A stretch of DNA of 64,000 bases from Bacillus sp. FJAT-27225 (GTDB taxonomy: Bacteria; Bacillota; Bacilli; Bacillales; Cytobacillaceae): NCBI RefSeq assembly GCF_001685025.1, contig NZ_MAYU01000001.1, forward strand, positions 341,358 to 405,357, in the 5' to 3' direction. This document shows, piece by piece, positions 33,354-41,851 of the stretch; the first letter of the stretch is position 1, and every line of letters begins with the position of its first letter. The notes below the pieces were generated by a model. It was not told where the DNA came from, ran no database searches, and was given only the letters and a program-made list of their open reading frames with translations. Position numbers and translations under genes: made by a program.

Positions 33354-34493
33354 ATGAAGGCAGTTACATATCAAGGAATTAAAGATGTTGCCGTAAAGGA
33401 GGTCGCGGATCCAAGAATCGAAAAGAGCGATGATATCATCATAAAAGTAACGACTTCAGCCATTTGCGGATCCGACTTACACCTCATTCATGGGATGATC
33501 CCAAATACACCCGCCGATTTTATCATTGGACATGAACCATTGGGCATTGTAGAAGAAGTAGGGCCCGAGGTAACGAAGGTCAAGAAAGGGGATAGAGTGA
33601 TCATCCCTTTTAACGTTGCGTGCGGGCATTGCTGGTTTTGTGAACATGACTTGACGAGCCAATGCGATAATTCTAACCCACATGGGGAAAATGGAGGATT
33701 CTTTGGCTATTCTGAAACCTTTGGCGGCCATCCTGGCGGGCAGGCACAGTACATGAAGGTCCCTTATGGAAACTTCACTCCTTTCAGGATACCCGATAAC
33801 AGTGAGGTTGAGGATGAAAAACTGGTGCTGATTGCCGATGCAATGTCGACAGCCTATTGGTCAGTCGACCATGCTGGAGTCAGGGACGGTGACACAGTTA
33901 TAATCTTTGGATGCGGCCCAGTCGGCCTTCTTGCTCAAAAGTTTGCCTGGCTTAAAGGGGCAAAGCGGGTGATTGCCGTTGATTATATCGATTACAGGCT
34001 TCAACACGCAAAGAGAACCAACAACGTAGAAATTGTTAATTTCGAGCAGCATGAACACACTGGCATGTACCTAAAGGAATTGACCAAGGGCGGAGCAGAT
34101 GTTGTCATTGACGCAGTTGGTATGGATGGTAAAATGACGCCGATGGAATTTCTTGCGACCGGCCTGAAGCTGCAGGGCGGGGCACTCGGACCGGTTGTGA
34201 TGTCTGCGCAGGCAGTACGCAAAGGAGGTACCGTTCAGATTACCGGTGCTTACGGTGCGAGGTACAACGCCTTCCCGCTGGGTGATTTCTTTAACCGGAA
34301 TGTTGATATTAAAATGGGACAGGCCCCAGTCATTCCATACATGCCGTATTTATATGATTTGGTTGCACAGGGAAAAGTAGACCCCGGTGATGTCGTTACC
34401 CATGTGATTCCACTGTCCGAAGCAAAACGCGGATATGAAATCTTTGACACAAAAACAGAGGATTGTATTAAAGTTGTTTTAAAACCGCATTAA
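33354..34493 (+). CDS. Zinc-dependent alcohol dehydrogenase
   Basis: This 379-aa medium-chain dehydrogenase resembles glutathione-independent formaldehyde dehydrogenase-like/AdhB proteins. The catalytic zinc site is in AICGSDLHLIHG and GHEPLGIVEEVG, the structural zinc loop is CGHCWFCEHDLTSQC, and the coenzyme motif is IFGCGPVGLLA. The substrate is not defined by sequence. ATG 33354 follows AAGGAGGG by about 10 nt. It is transcribed with the CotF-like pair, so it may be expressed in sporulation. Confidence 0.9.
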   Translation: MKAVTYQGIKDVAVKEVADPRIEKSDDIIIKVTTSAICGSDLHLIHGMIPNTPADFIIGHEPLGIVEEVGPEVTKVKKGDRVIIPFNVACGHCWFCEHDLTSQCDNSNPHGENGGFFGYSETFGGHPGGQAQYMKVPYGNFTPFRIPDNSEVEDEKLVLIADAMSTAYWSVDHAGVRDGDTVIIFGCGPVGLLAQKFAWLKGAKRVIAVDYIDYRLQHAKRTNNVEIVNFEQHEHTGMYLKELTKGGADVVIDAVGMDGKMTPMEFLATGLKLQGGALGPVVMSAQAVRKGGTVQITGAYGARYNAFPLGDFFNRNVDIKMGQAPVIPYMPYLYDLVAQGKVDPGDVVTHVIPLSEAKRGYEIFDTKTEDCIKVVLKPH

Positions 34494-34504
34494 AATATCC
34501 AGAC

Positions 34505-34542
34505 GGCCCATAACGTATGGTTCATGGCCGCTTTTTTATAAG
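34505..34542 (+). terminator. Rho-independent terminator
   Basis: CGGCCCAT pairs with ATGGCCG with one bulged base, and CTTTTTTAT follows. The Fpg-like gene begins only about 10 bp later. Confidence 0.7.
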
Positions 34543-34552
34543 GATGGATTGT

Positions 34553-35359
34553 ATGCCAGAACTGCCTGAAATGGAGCGCTACAGAAACATACTTGGAAAG
34601 AACTTAACAGGAAAAATCATTACAGGGGTCGAGGTAAACAGGGAGAAGTCAATCAATATACCAGTTCAGGAGTTTATCGATCAGGTTGCAAACCGGACAG
34701 TCGTTGCAGTGAAGAGGCGTGCAAAGCACCTGATTTTTGAACTGGACTCCGGGAACAGCCTGCTCCTCCATTTAATGCTGGGCGGATGGATGTTTCTCGG
34801 AAATGAGGAGGAAAGCCCTGACCGGACAAAACAGGTTATTCTTTCGTTCGGGGAAGTCAATTTGTATTTTATTGGCTTGCGGCTTGGTTACCTTCATCTC
34901 CTTGAACCCGGTCAGCTACAGGAGAAACTGGCCGGCTACGGTCCGGAACCATTGGCGATTGGCCTCGATGAATTCAAGGCAAGGATTAGGATGAAAAAAG
35001 GAACGTTGAAATCACTATTTGTGGACCAAAGCTTCATTGCCGGAATTGGAAACTGTTACTCGGATGAGATTTGTTTTAAAGCTCGTCTCAATACAGCTAA
35101 AAAATCGGCCAGCTTAACTGAAACCCAAGTCACCTCTTTATTTTCGGCAATGAAACCTGTTTTGCTAAATGCACTGGAAATTGGCGGTTACATGGACGAC
35201 CCTCTATTTCCTGGTGACACCAAAACAGGCCAGTATAATGACCATACCCTCGTTTACGATCGGGAGAATCAGCCCTGCAAAAGATGCGGGACAGCGATTA
35301 CCAAAATTAAAGTGTCGTCAAAAAAATCATTTGTCTGCCCAAATTGCCAGGAAGACTAA
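34553..35359 (+). CDS. Fpg/Nei-family DNA glycosylase (second MutM-like)
   Basis: This 268-aa base-excision repair glycosylase starts with the obligatory MPELPE, so Pro2 is the Schiff-base nucleophile and Glu3 its partner. That fixes ATG 34553 as the start. Lys58 (RRAKHL), the helix-two-turn-helix region with AGIGNCYSDE, and the four-Cys zinc finger (CKRCG and CPNCQ) are present. In the finger the usual invariant Arg (AGRGT in Fpg) is replaced by Lys in SSKKSF. It is more diverged than housekeeping MutM, so specificity may differ. Confidence 0.85.
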   Translation: MPELPEMERYRNILGKNLTGKIITGVEVNREKSINIPVQEFIDQVANRTVVAVKRRAKHLIFELDSGNSLLLHLMLGGWMFLGNEEESPDRTKQVILSFGEVNLYFIGLRLGYLHLLEPGQLQEKLAGYGPEPLAIGLDEFKARIRMKKGTLKSLFVDQSFIAGIGNCYSDEICFKARLNTAKKSASLTETQVTSLFSAMKPVLLNALEIGGYMDDPLFPGDTKTGQYNDHTLVYDRENQPCKRCGTAITKIKVSSKKSFVCPNCQED

Positions 35360-35419
35360 GCTCCCATTCATGTTTAGCATGATGATTTCTCAGGTATAGT
35401 CCCGTAATAAGGATTTCGG

Positions 35420-36481
35420 GTGATCATTATGGACAATACACTTTCACTATTTAAAGACATTACTTCTGGGCGTGTAGTCACCTACATTGCCCTTTCTTTG
35501 TTAATTTTAGTGATAAACTGGATTTTAAGAAAAGCCGCTGCAAGATTTTCGAAAAAAAGTACGAACCATGAAAGGCCAGTTTTCGCCTCAGCCGTTTCGT
35601 TAATCAATTGGTTTACATTCTACGGCCTTATCCTGCTATTCCTTTTTTATTTTTACGAGACAAAATGGCTGTTTAAACCGCTTTATTCACAAGGCGGAGT
35701 CGATGTCACCTTTTTCCTGATCATTGTCGCTTTCATGATTGTTTCACTTGCACACCGGCTTGTAAAATTGTTCACAAAATATGTTCTGTCGAATGTGTAT
35801 GAACAATACGGTGTTGATAGAGGCCTGGGTTTTACTATTAATCAAATTATTTATTATACTGTCATGTTTGCTGCTCTCGCGGTTAGTTTTACGAGTGTAG
35901 GCCTTGACCTTACTGCGCTTGGAGCCGTGCTCGGTGTTCTCGGTATCGGAATTGGTTTTGGGATGAGGAACGTGGCAGGTAACTTTGTTTCAGGTATTAT
36001 TATACTGTTTGAACGTCCGATAGAAGTTGGGGAAGTCATCCAGATTGATGGAAAAATTGGCAGAGTTGAAAAGATTCGCCTTCGGTCAACGCTTGTGAGA
36101 ACCGGAAAGGAAGGGACGCTGGTCGTACCGAATCAGTATTTTATTGAGCAAATCATTAAAAACAGGACAGATGCAAAAATGATTGCCCAGGTAAACGTCA
36201 GTGTTCTTTATGGGACTGATTCGAGGCTGGTCCATCAGCTGCTGGAAGAGGCAGTTAGTGAGGTCAAAAAGGAAACAGTGGGAATTCTTGAAACCCCGCC
36301 CGCTGAAGTCCGGTTTATCGATTTTAGGGACCAAGCAATGGAATTTATTATCGAACTTCCCGTCCTGAATTTCGAAATTAAAGAACGAGTTGAAAGCGAC
36401 CTAAGGCATTCAATTTCAAAGCTTTTTTGTGAGCAAAACATTAAACTGCCTGGAAGAGAAAATTCGATTCGGAACAGTTGA
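35420..36481 (+). CDS. MscS-family mechanosensitive channel
   Basis: This 353-aa membrane protein has four to five N-terminal hydrophobic segments and then the MscS pore helix region (GAVLGVLGIGIGFGMRNVAGN). The beta domain follows (FERPIEVGEVIQI, VVPNQYFI), with a C-terminal alpha/beta domain. It would release solutes on hypo-osmotic shock. GTG 35420 lies 6 nt after AAGGA; ATG 35429 is an alternative. It lies 60 bp after the Fpg-like gene with no clear terminator between them. Confidence 0.92.
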   Translation: MIIMDNTLSLFKDITSGRVVTYIALSLLILVINWILRKAAARFSKKSTNHERPVFASAVSLINWFTFYGLILLFLFYFYETKWLFKPLYSQGGVDVTFFLIIVAFMIVSLAHRLVKLFTKYVLSNVYEQYGVDRGLGFTINQIIYYTVMFAALAVSFTSVGLDLTALGAVLGVLGIGIGFGMRNVAGNFVSGIIILFERPIEVGEVIQIDGKIGRVEKIRLRSTLVRTGKEGTLVVPNQYFIEQIIKNRTDAKMIAQVNVSVLYGTDSRLVHQLLEEAVSEVKKETVGILETPPAEVRFIDFRDQAMEFIIELPVLNFEIKERVESDLRHSISKLFCEQNIKLPGRENSIRNS

Positions 36482-36555
36482 AGAATCTTCCTGTTTTTAA
36501 CGGTGGGGAATTAGGGTAAATACTCAATAGATCACGAAACAAGGAGGAATAGCAC

Positions 36556-36834
36556 ATGAACGACAACCACGGACGCATAAAAACCGAGGAACAAAAACAG
36601 TACTTCAAGGACCGTGCAGGCACTGATGAAGCCCGATTCCATGTGGTACCTCATGATGAAGAAGGATGGGCTGTCAAAAGAGAAGGCGAGGATACAATAG
36701 AGCTCAAAACAAGTTCACAATCTGAGGCTGTTGAGGAAGCAAAACGGCTGGCCGAGGAAGCCGGCACAATGGCCTACATCCACAATGATGAGGGCAGGAT
36801 TGAAGAGCAGCATAATTATATGGATAAGAAATAA
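36556..36834 (+). CDS. DUF2188 domain protein
   Basis: This 92-aa soluble acidic protein has the DUF2188 pattern of RFHVVPHDEEGWAVKREG, a Ser/Gln segment feeding into AVEEAKRLAEEAG, and a final YIHNDEGRIEEQHNY strand. The function of the family is unknown. ATG 36556 follows AAGGAGGAA. It is monocistronic, with a strong terminator 7 bp after the stop. Confidence 0.88.
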   Translation: MNDNHGRIKTEEQKQYFKDRAGTDEARFHVVPHDEEGWAVKREGEDTIELKTSSQSEAVEEAKRLAEEAGTMAYIHNDEGRIEEQHNYMDKK

Positions 36835-36841
36835 CGAGGCA

Positions 36842-36877
36842 GGAACCCATTTCAACTAAATGGGTTCCTTTTTTTTT
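36842..36877 (+). terminator. Rho-independent terminator
   Basis: GGAACCCATTT and AAATGGGTTCC form a perfect 11-bp stem followed by nine T residues. Confidence 0.92.
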
Positions 36878-37004
36878 GAGGACATTCTGACTTTATTAAA
36901 GTTAAAAGATTTGATTAGAACGAATTTTGGGTTGGTATTGTAAAGAGTATACTCCTTTACGATGTATAGAAAACGCTCAAAATCACTCAAAGTCTCATAA
37001 TGTT

Positions 37005-37040
37005 TGATTGTTTATGATTGTTTATGACAGATAATGATTG
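37005..37040. promoter_or_regulatory. Phased FruR operator repeats
   Basis: TGATTG occurs at 37005, 37015 and 37035, with a degenerate TGACAG at 37025, so the period is exactly 10 bp. The first two lie in TGATTGTTTA direct repeats. They abut and overlap the -35 of the fru promoter, the usual place for a DeoR-type repressor such as FruR. Confidence 0.6.
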
Positions 37041-37066
37041 ATTTTTGTAAACGGATTCACTATAAT
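37038..37066 (+). promoter_or_regulatory. Sigma-A promoter of fruRKA
   Basis: TTGATT (37038-37043) and TATAAT (37061-37066) are separated by 17 bp. The start would be near 37073, 24 nt before the fruR ATG. Confidence 0.8.
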
Positions 37067-37096
37067 GAAACTGTACTTAGAAAGAGGTGCAAGAAG

Positions 37097-37849
37097 ATGT
37101 TAACGCCAGAACGCCACCAAATCATTTTGCGGCTTATTAAGGAAAAACCTCATGTTAAAATTCAGGAAATATGTGATATTACAGGAGCCTCGGAATCAAC
37201 GGTGCGCCGCGACCTGACCCAGCTCGAGCAGGAAAAATTCCTGAAACGGGTCCATGGGGGAGCTGAACGGCTGCAAGGAAAACTCCAGGAACCGAGCATG
37301 GCCGAAAAAGCTTCCAAAAACCTTCATGAAAAAATTATAATTGCCAAACGTGCTGCCGGACTGGTAGAAACAGGCGACTGTATCTATTTGGATGCAGGTT
37401 CAACAATACGTGAGATGATTCCATTTTTGCCTGAAGAGGACATTGTTGTTGTGACGAACGGGCTAATGCATTTACAGCAATTAATGGAAAAAGGGATTCA
37501 AACCTATTTAATTGGCGGATATGTTAAACAAAAGACAAATGCCATCATTGGCCGGGGGGCAGTTGAAAGCCTTGGCCAATACCGATTTGATAAATGCTTC
37601 CTCGGAGTAAATGGCATCCACCACCAGTATGGTTATACAACTCCAGATCAGGAGGAAGCCATGATAAAGCAAAAAGCATTGAATATGTCCCGCGAAGTGT
37701 TTGTTCTCGCTGACAGTACAAAGTTCTCTGAAATTGCTTTTGCAAGGGTTGCAGACCTCCATGAAGCATCCATTATTACAAACCTATTGGATCCAGAACT
37801 GGAAAGGCTCTACAGCAGCAAAACTGAAATAAAGGTTGTGACAGAATGA
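37097..37849 (+). CDS. fruR: DeoR-family repressor of the fructose operon
   Basis: This 250-aa DeoR-type regulator has an N-terminal helix-turn-helix (residues 1-55, ITGASESTVRRDLTQLE) and the sugar-phosphate-binding DeoRC domain (IYLDAGSTIREM, VTNGL, GVNGIHHQYGYTTPDQEE, LADSTKF). It probably responds to fructose 1-phosphate and represses its own operon through the phased repeats upstream. ATG 37097 lies after AGAGGTG. It overlaps fruK by 4 bp. Confidence 0.93.
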   Translation: MLTPERHQIILRLIKEKPHVKIQEICDITGASESTVRRDLTQLEQEKFLKRVHGGAERLQGKLQEPSMAEKASKNLHEKIIIAKRAAGLVETGDCIYLDAGSTIREMIPFLPEEDIVVVTNGLMHLQQLMEKGIQTYLIGGYVKQKTNAIIGRGAVESLGQYRFDKCFLGVNGIHHQYGYTTPDQEEAMIKQKALNMSREVFVLADSTKFSEIAFARVADLHEASIITNLLDPELERLYSSKTEIKVVTE

Positions 37850-38760
37850 TCTATACTTTGACGCTAAATCCATCAGTGGACTATATCGTCGGCCTGGATG
37901 AAGTCGTACTTGGCGGATTGAACAGAATCCAAGCAGAAGCAAAATTTCCTGGAGGAAAGGGCATAAATGTTTCCCTTCTTCTAAAATCGATGGGGATTGA
38001 CTCAATCGCAACTGGCTTCATTGGAGGCTTTACAGGAGACTATGTAAAAAAATCCCTCGAGTCCAAAGGCATTAAAACTTCATTTATTGAAGTTGACGGA
38101 GAAACGAGAATAAACGTAAAGCTGAGGGCCCAGGAGGAAACCGAAATAAACGGTCAAGGTCCCAGTATTACCTCCAATGACCTTGAAACACTTAAAAATA
38201 GGGCAAGGAGGCTTACCAGCGGGGATATTCTCTTGCTTGCTGGCAGCATCCCAAGCAAGATGCCAAAGTCCATCTATAAAGAGCTTATTTCTATATGCAA
38301 AGAATCAGGTGCTGAGGCAGTGGTTGATGCAGAAGGTGAACTTTTGAAAACAGTTTTGCCCCATAAACCCTTTTTGATAAAACCAAATCATCACGAACTG
38401 GGGCAATTTTTCGATACCGAAATTCACTCTAGCGAAGATGCGATTCTTTTCGGAAAAAAGCTGGTAGAGTTAGGTGCCCAGAACGTCATTGTATCCCTTG
38501 GCGGTGATGGCGCCGTGTTCATTAATGAAAGAATGGCTTTGAGCGCAGCGGCTCCAAAAGGAGATGTACAAAGCACAGTTGGCTCTGGAGACTCAATGGT
38601 GGCAGGATTTTTGGCAAAGTTCATTGAGACAGACACTGTAAAGGAAGCATTCCGTTACAGTGTTGCAGCGGGAAGTGCAACAGCTTTTTCAATAGGGCTT
38701 GGGTCGAAAGAAAAGGCAGACGAATTGCTTAATCAAGTCACTATTAAAGAAATGAACTAA
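37846..38760 (+). CDS. fruK: 1-phosphofructokinase
   Basis: This PfkB-family kinase of 304 aa phosphorylates fructose 1-phosphate to fructose 1,6-bisphosphate. Substrate motif LNPSVDYI, FPGGKGINVS, and the ATP/anion-hole block VGSGDSMVAGF with catalytic Asp249 are present. It is the middle gene of fruRKA, coupled to fruR by a 4-bp overlap and followed by fruA after 21 bp. Confidence 0.95.
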   Translation: MIYTLTLNPSVDYIVGLDEVVLGGLNRIQAEAKFPGGKGINVSLLLKSMGIDSIATGFIGGFTGDYVKKSLESKGIKTSFIEVDGETRINVKLRAQEETEINGQGPSITSNDLETLKNRARRLTSGDILLLAGSIPSKMPKSIYKELISICKESGAEAVVDAEGELLKTVLPHKPFLIKPNHHELGQFFDTEIHSSEDAILFGKKLVELGAQNVIVSLGGDGAVFINERMALSAAAPKGDVQSTVGSGDSMVAGFLAKFIETDTVKEAFRYSVAAGSATAFSIGLGSKEKADELLNQVTIKEMN

Positions 38761-38781
38761 CTAATCGGGGGAGGAAAACCT

Positions 38782-40662
38782 GTGAAAATCACTGAATTGC
38801 TTACAAAAGAGACCATTGTGCTCTCATTGAGCGGAAATGCAAAAAACGAAGCGATCGACCAACTTGTTGATGTTTTGTTCCAAGCGAAGAAAATTGATAA
38901 TAAAGACAGCTTCAGAGAGGCAATTTTAAAAAGGGAAGCACAGAGTACGACTGGTGTGGGTGACGGAATCGCCATTCCCCATGCCAAGACCTCGTCTGTC
39001 AAACAGGCTGCAATTGCTTTTGGTAAATCTGAATCAGGAGTTGACTATCAATCGCTTGATGGTCAGCCTGCTCACTTGTTCTTCATGATTGCAGCTCCAG
39101 AAGGGGCAAACAATACCCATCTTGAAGCACTCGCAAGATTGTCCGGCATTCTGATGCGCCCGGAAGTTCGAGAGCAAATTATGGCAGCGAATACAAAAGA
39201 AGATGTGATTCGCGTAATTGACAGCTATGACCAGGATGAAGAAGAGAAAGAAACTCCAAACGAATCGAAAAGGGAGTTTGTCGTTGCCGTTACAGCCTGC
39301 CCAACAGGTATTGCTCATACGTATATGGCAGCAGATGCATTAAAGGCAAAAGCAGCTGAACTAGGAATCGATATCAAGGTCGAAACAAATGGCTCAGGAG
39401 GAGCAAAAAACGTATTAACGAAAGAGGATATTGAAAATGCCTCAGCTGTTATTGTTGCTGCTGATACAAAGGTTGAAATGGACCGGTTCTCTGGAAAGCC
39501 AGTTATTGAAGCACCGGTTGCGGACGGCATCCGCAAACCGAAGGAGCTGATCGATAGGGCAGTAAGGAAGGATGCTCCAATCTATAAAGGCAGCGGCAAC
39601 ACAGGAAGCTCTCATGCAAAGAATGACAAGCCTAAATCGATTGGCGGTACCATTTACAAGCACCTCATGAACGGTGTTTCCAACATGCTTCCATTTGTCG
39701 TCGGCGGAGGAATTTTGATTGCTTTGTCGTTTATGTTTGGCCATAACGCTTTTAATCCTGAAGACCCAAGCTACCATCCTATTGCGAAAGCATTGATGGA
39801 TATTGGAGGAGGAAACGGGGCATTCAGCCTGCTCGTTCCCATTCTTGCAGGATTTATCGCAATGAGCATTGCTGACAGACCAGGTTTTGCGCCAGGCGCA
39901 GTGGCTGGCGTGCTAGCCAACGTCGGTGGTGCTGGTTTCCTTGGTGGCCTGGTAGCCGGTTTCCTTGCAGGATATTTGGTAGTCGGATTGAAAAAGGCTT
40001 TTGCAAATTTGCCAAGATCACTTGAAGGTATTAAAACAATCTTGCTTTATCCGTTATTTGGTATTGGATTATCAGGCTTCCTGATGGTTTTCCTAATTAA
40101 TAAACCAGTTGGAGCCCTTAACACAGCGATAACAGAATGGCTTTCCGGACTTGGTACGGGGAATGCAGTTCTGCTTGGGGCAGTTGTTGGATTAATGATG
40201 GCTTTTGATATGGGCGGGCCGGTTAACAAAGCAGCCTACTTATTTGGAACCGGATTGATTGCAAACGGAGTATTCGAGCCAATGGCAGCAATTATGGCAG
40301 CAGGAATGGTCCCTCCTCTTGGTATTGCACTGGCGACAACTTTCTTTAAAAAGAAATTCACTTCACAGGAAAGGGACGCAGGCAAGGCGAACTATATTAT
40401 GGGAGCTTCTTTTATTACAGAAGGCGCAATTCCATTTGCCGCAGGAGATCCATTAAGGGTAATTCCTGCATCGATGGCTGGGGCAGCAGTGACAGGAGCA
40501 CTGTCGATGGCATTTGGGATTGGACTCAAAGCACCACACGGCGGAGTGTTCGTTGTTCCTCTCGTCGATGGTTCATGGCCGATGTATTTACTCGCAATCG
40601 TTGCAGGCTCTGCCGTTACTGCCATCCTGCTCGGAGTGTTGAAAAAGAGGATTGAAGGTTAA
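38782..40662 (+). CDS. fruA: PTS fructose transporter EIIABC
   Basis: This 626-aa fused phosphotransferase permease imports fructose as fructose 1-phosphate. Domain order is EIIA (1-145, phospho-His67 in AIPHAKT), then EIIB (about 165-262, phospho-Cys173 in VTACPTGIAHT). The EIIC membrane domain spans about 290-626 with roughly nine to ten hydrophobic segments. The start is GTG 38782, after GGGGGAGG. It ends the fru operon; a terminator follows. Confidence 0.95.
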   Translation: MKITELLTKETIVLSLSGNAKNEAIDQLVDVLFQAKKIDNKDSFREAILKREAQSTTGVGDGIAIPHAKTSSVKQAAIAFGKSESGVDYQSLDGQPAHLFFMIAAPEGANNTHLEALARLSGILMRPEVREQIMAANTKEDVIRVIDSYDQDEEEKETPNESKREFVVAVTACPTGIAHTYMAADALKAKAAELGIDIKVETNGSGGAKNVLTKEDIENASAVIVAADTKVEMDRFSGKPVIEAPVADGIRKPKELIDRAVRKDAPIYKGSGNTGSSHAKNDKPKSIGGTIYKHLMNGVSNMLPFVVGGGILIALSFMFGHNAFNPEDPSYHPIAKALMDIGGGNGAFSLLVPILAGFIAMSIADRPGFAPGAVAGVLANVGGAGFLGGLVAGFLAGYLVVGLKKAFANLPRSLEGIKTILLYPLFGIGLSGFLMVFLINKPVGALNTAITEWLSGLGTGNAVLLGAVVGLMMAFDMGGPVNKAAYLFGTGLIANGVFEPMAAIMAAGMVPPLGIALATTFFKKKFTSQERDAGKANYIMGASFITEGAIPFAAGDPLRVIPASMAGAAVTGALSMAFGIGLKAPHGGVFVVPLVDGSWPMYLLAIVAGSAVTAILLGVLKKRIEG

Positions 40663-40664
40663 AA

Positions 40665-40712
40665 GAAAAGAAGGCGGCAGGCCCAACCTGTCGTCATTTT
40701 CTTTTTCTGAGA
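40665..40712 (+). terminator. Terminator of the fru operon
   Basis: AGAAAAGAAGGCGGCAGG pairs with CCTGTCGTCATTTTCT through several G-T wobbles, followed by a T-rich tail. Confidence 0.65.
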
Positions 40713-40742
40713 AATTGTAGTAGAAAGAAGGAGGGAGGGGAC

Positions 40743-40820
40743 GTGCAATTTGGAGCGGCTTCGAAAAGCGTTTCTAGCAGAACTAATCTTGTAAAATCAC
40801 ATCTCGCAAGCTATTACTAA
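40743..40820 (+). CDS. Possible 25-aa peptide
   Basis: GTG 40743 is preceded by an unusually strong purine-rich site (GAAGGAGGGAGGGG, 40726-40739) and runs 25 codons to TAA 40820. The same frame continues without a further stop to TAA 40910. It could be a real small peptide, a gene broken by a nonsense codon, or chance. No family is recognised and support is weak. Confidence 0.2.
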   Translation: MQFGAASKSVSSRTNLVKSHLASYY

Positions 40821-40937
40821 ACCGAAAAGCTCCGGGAAACCGCCCATAATGTTATGAATGACAAAACCAACAGTGTAGAATGGCTGCTGCCGGGTTCCAT
40901 TCATTATTAAACGAGGTAATCCATCCTAAAAGGCGAA

Positions 40938-41267
40938 CTATATGTACCGCGGGTTTTCTTGGTTTTGCTTAGCTTTCGGCTCAAACAGCTCCCTGTGTGA
41001 ATCCAAATAAAAGGACAATTGCAACGTAATGAAAATGTCCAGGCCAAGGAATACTCCATTGGTTAAAACCCCTAGCGCCTGGGTTACCTCATTGTCAGCA
41101 GTAAAGATCCACCAAAGACATGAAGAACCAAGAATAAAGAAAGCGATAAAAAACGTTTGAAGTACTATTTCCCCAGGTCTTTCTTCAGCCTTAGCTTGTC
41201 TAAACACGTGAATAAGTGAGCAAATCAAAGTTAAGACAAGTAGTCCAATGTAAAGGGCAATTCGCAT
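40938..41267 (-). CDS. Small integral membrane protein (109 aa)
   Basis: No family was recognised. There are three predicted hydrophobic segments (residues 3-20, 38-56 and 68-87) and a charged C-terminal tail rich in Lys, Gln and Glu. The minus-strand ATG at 41267 is preceded by AGGAGGTGA-like sequence. It appears monocistronic. The 275-bp region upstream of it, after fruA, holds only the fru terminator and the possible peptide. Confidence 0.75.
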   Translation of the reverse strand: MRIALYIGLLVLTLICSLIHVFRQAKAEERPGEIVLQTFFIAFFILGSSCLWWIFTADNEVTQALGVLTNGVFLGLDIFITLQLSFYLDSHRELFEPKAKQNQENPRYI

Positions 41268-41359
41268 TGATCTATCACCTCCTTGCTATTCTTCCTTTAT
41301 TATACAAAAACATTTTACAAGAAACCCATTAAATTGTTCCGAATCTATGAAAGTTTGAA

Positions 41360-41388
41360 TATTTAAAAATCCCTCTCAACTGAGAGGG
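41360..41388 (-). terminator. Terminator of the 111-aa gene
   Basis: On the minus strand CCCTCTC-AGTT-GAGAGGG is followed by ATTTTT, directly after the stop at 41391. Confidence 0.85.
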
Positions 41389-41390
41389 AA

Positions 41391-41726
41391 CTACGGAACT
41401 TGGCGATAAGTATAGTCTTTATATTTAATTTCTTTGAAGGTGCCAGCTGGCTGGCTGTTGATGATGTTTCCAGCTGAGTCCTTTGTAATTTCATATTCCT
41501 CATACCGCTCTATTAAATAACCGCCACTTTCCAGTTTTTCAACTAGTCTGTATTCAAATTCAGTCATTCGGACAGTCGGCTTGGAAACGGCAACTCGCGA
41601 GACAGAGGGAGTATCTTTTTCAACATAGTAATTTTCATTCAGAAACGAGTAGGGGGATTCCAAATAGGCCATACAAGCCAATACAACAGCCAGTCCTATT
41701 AAACTGAGATTTTTTCCTGCCGCCAT
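41391..41726 (-). CDS. Membrane-anchored hypothetical protein (111 aa)
   Basis: There is one N-terminal hydrophobic segment (residues 7-22, possibly an uncleaved anchor or a signal peptide), then a Tyr/Glu-rich soluble region with several YExYE-like stretches. No known family was recognised. The minus-strand ATG is preceded by GGTGGTATTATGG-type sequence with an AAGAGGTGG site. It has its own terminator. Confidence 0.7.
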   Translation of the reverse strand: MAAGKNLSLIGLAVVLACMAYLESPYSFLNENYYVEKDTPSVSRVAVSKPTVRMTEFEYRLVEKLESGGYLIERYEEYEITKDSAGNIINSQPAGTFKEIKYKDYTYRQVP

Positions 41727-41815
41727 AATACCACCTCTTCCTTGGATAACCTTGTACCACTATATGCCCAAGAATTTAATTTATGGCTTTATTAAAATAA
41801 TTCTCCTCTAACAAT

Positions 41816-41848
41816 GAAAAAGCAGCCCCAATTCGGGAGCTGCCTGGT
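41816..41848 (-). terminator. Terminator of the MFS efflux gene
   Basis: On the minus strand GCAGCTCCC and GGGGCTGC pair around GAATT, followed by TTTTTC. Confidence 0.8.
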
Positions 41849-41851
41849 TGC

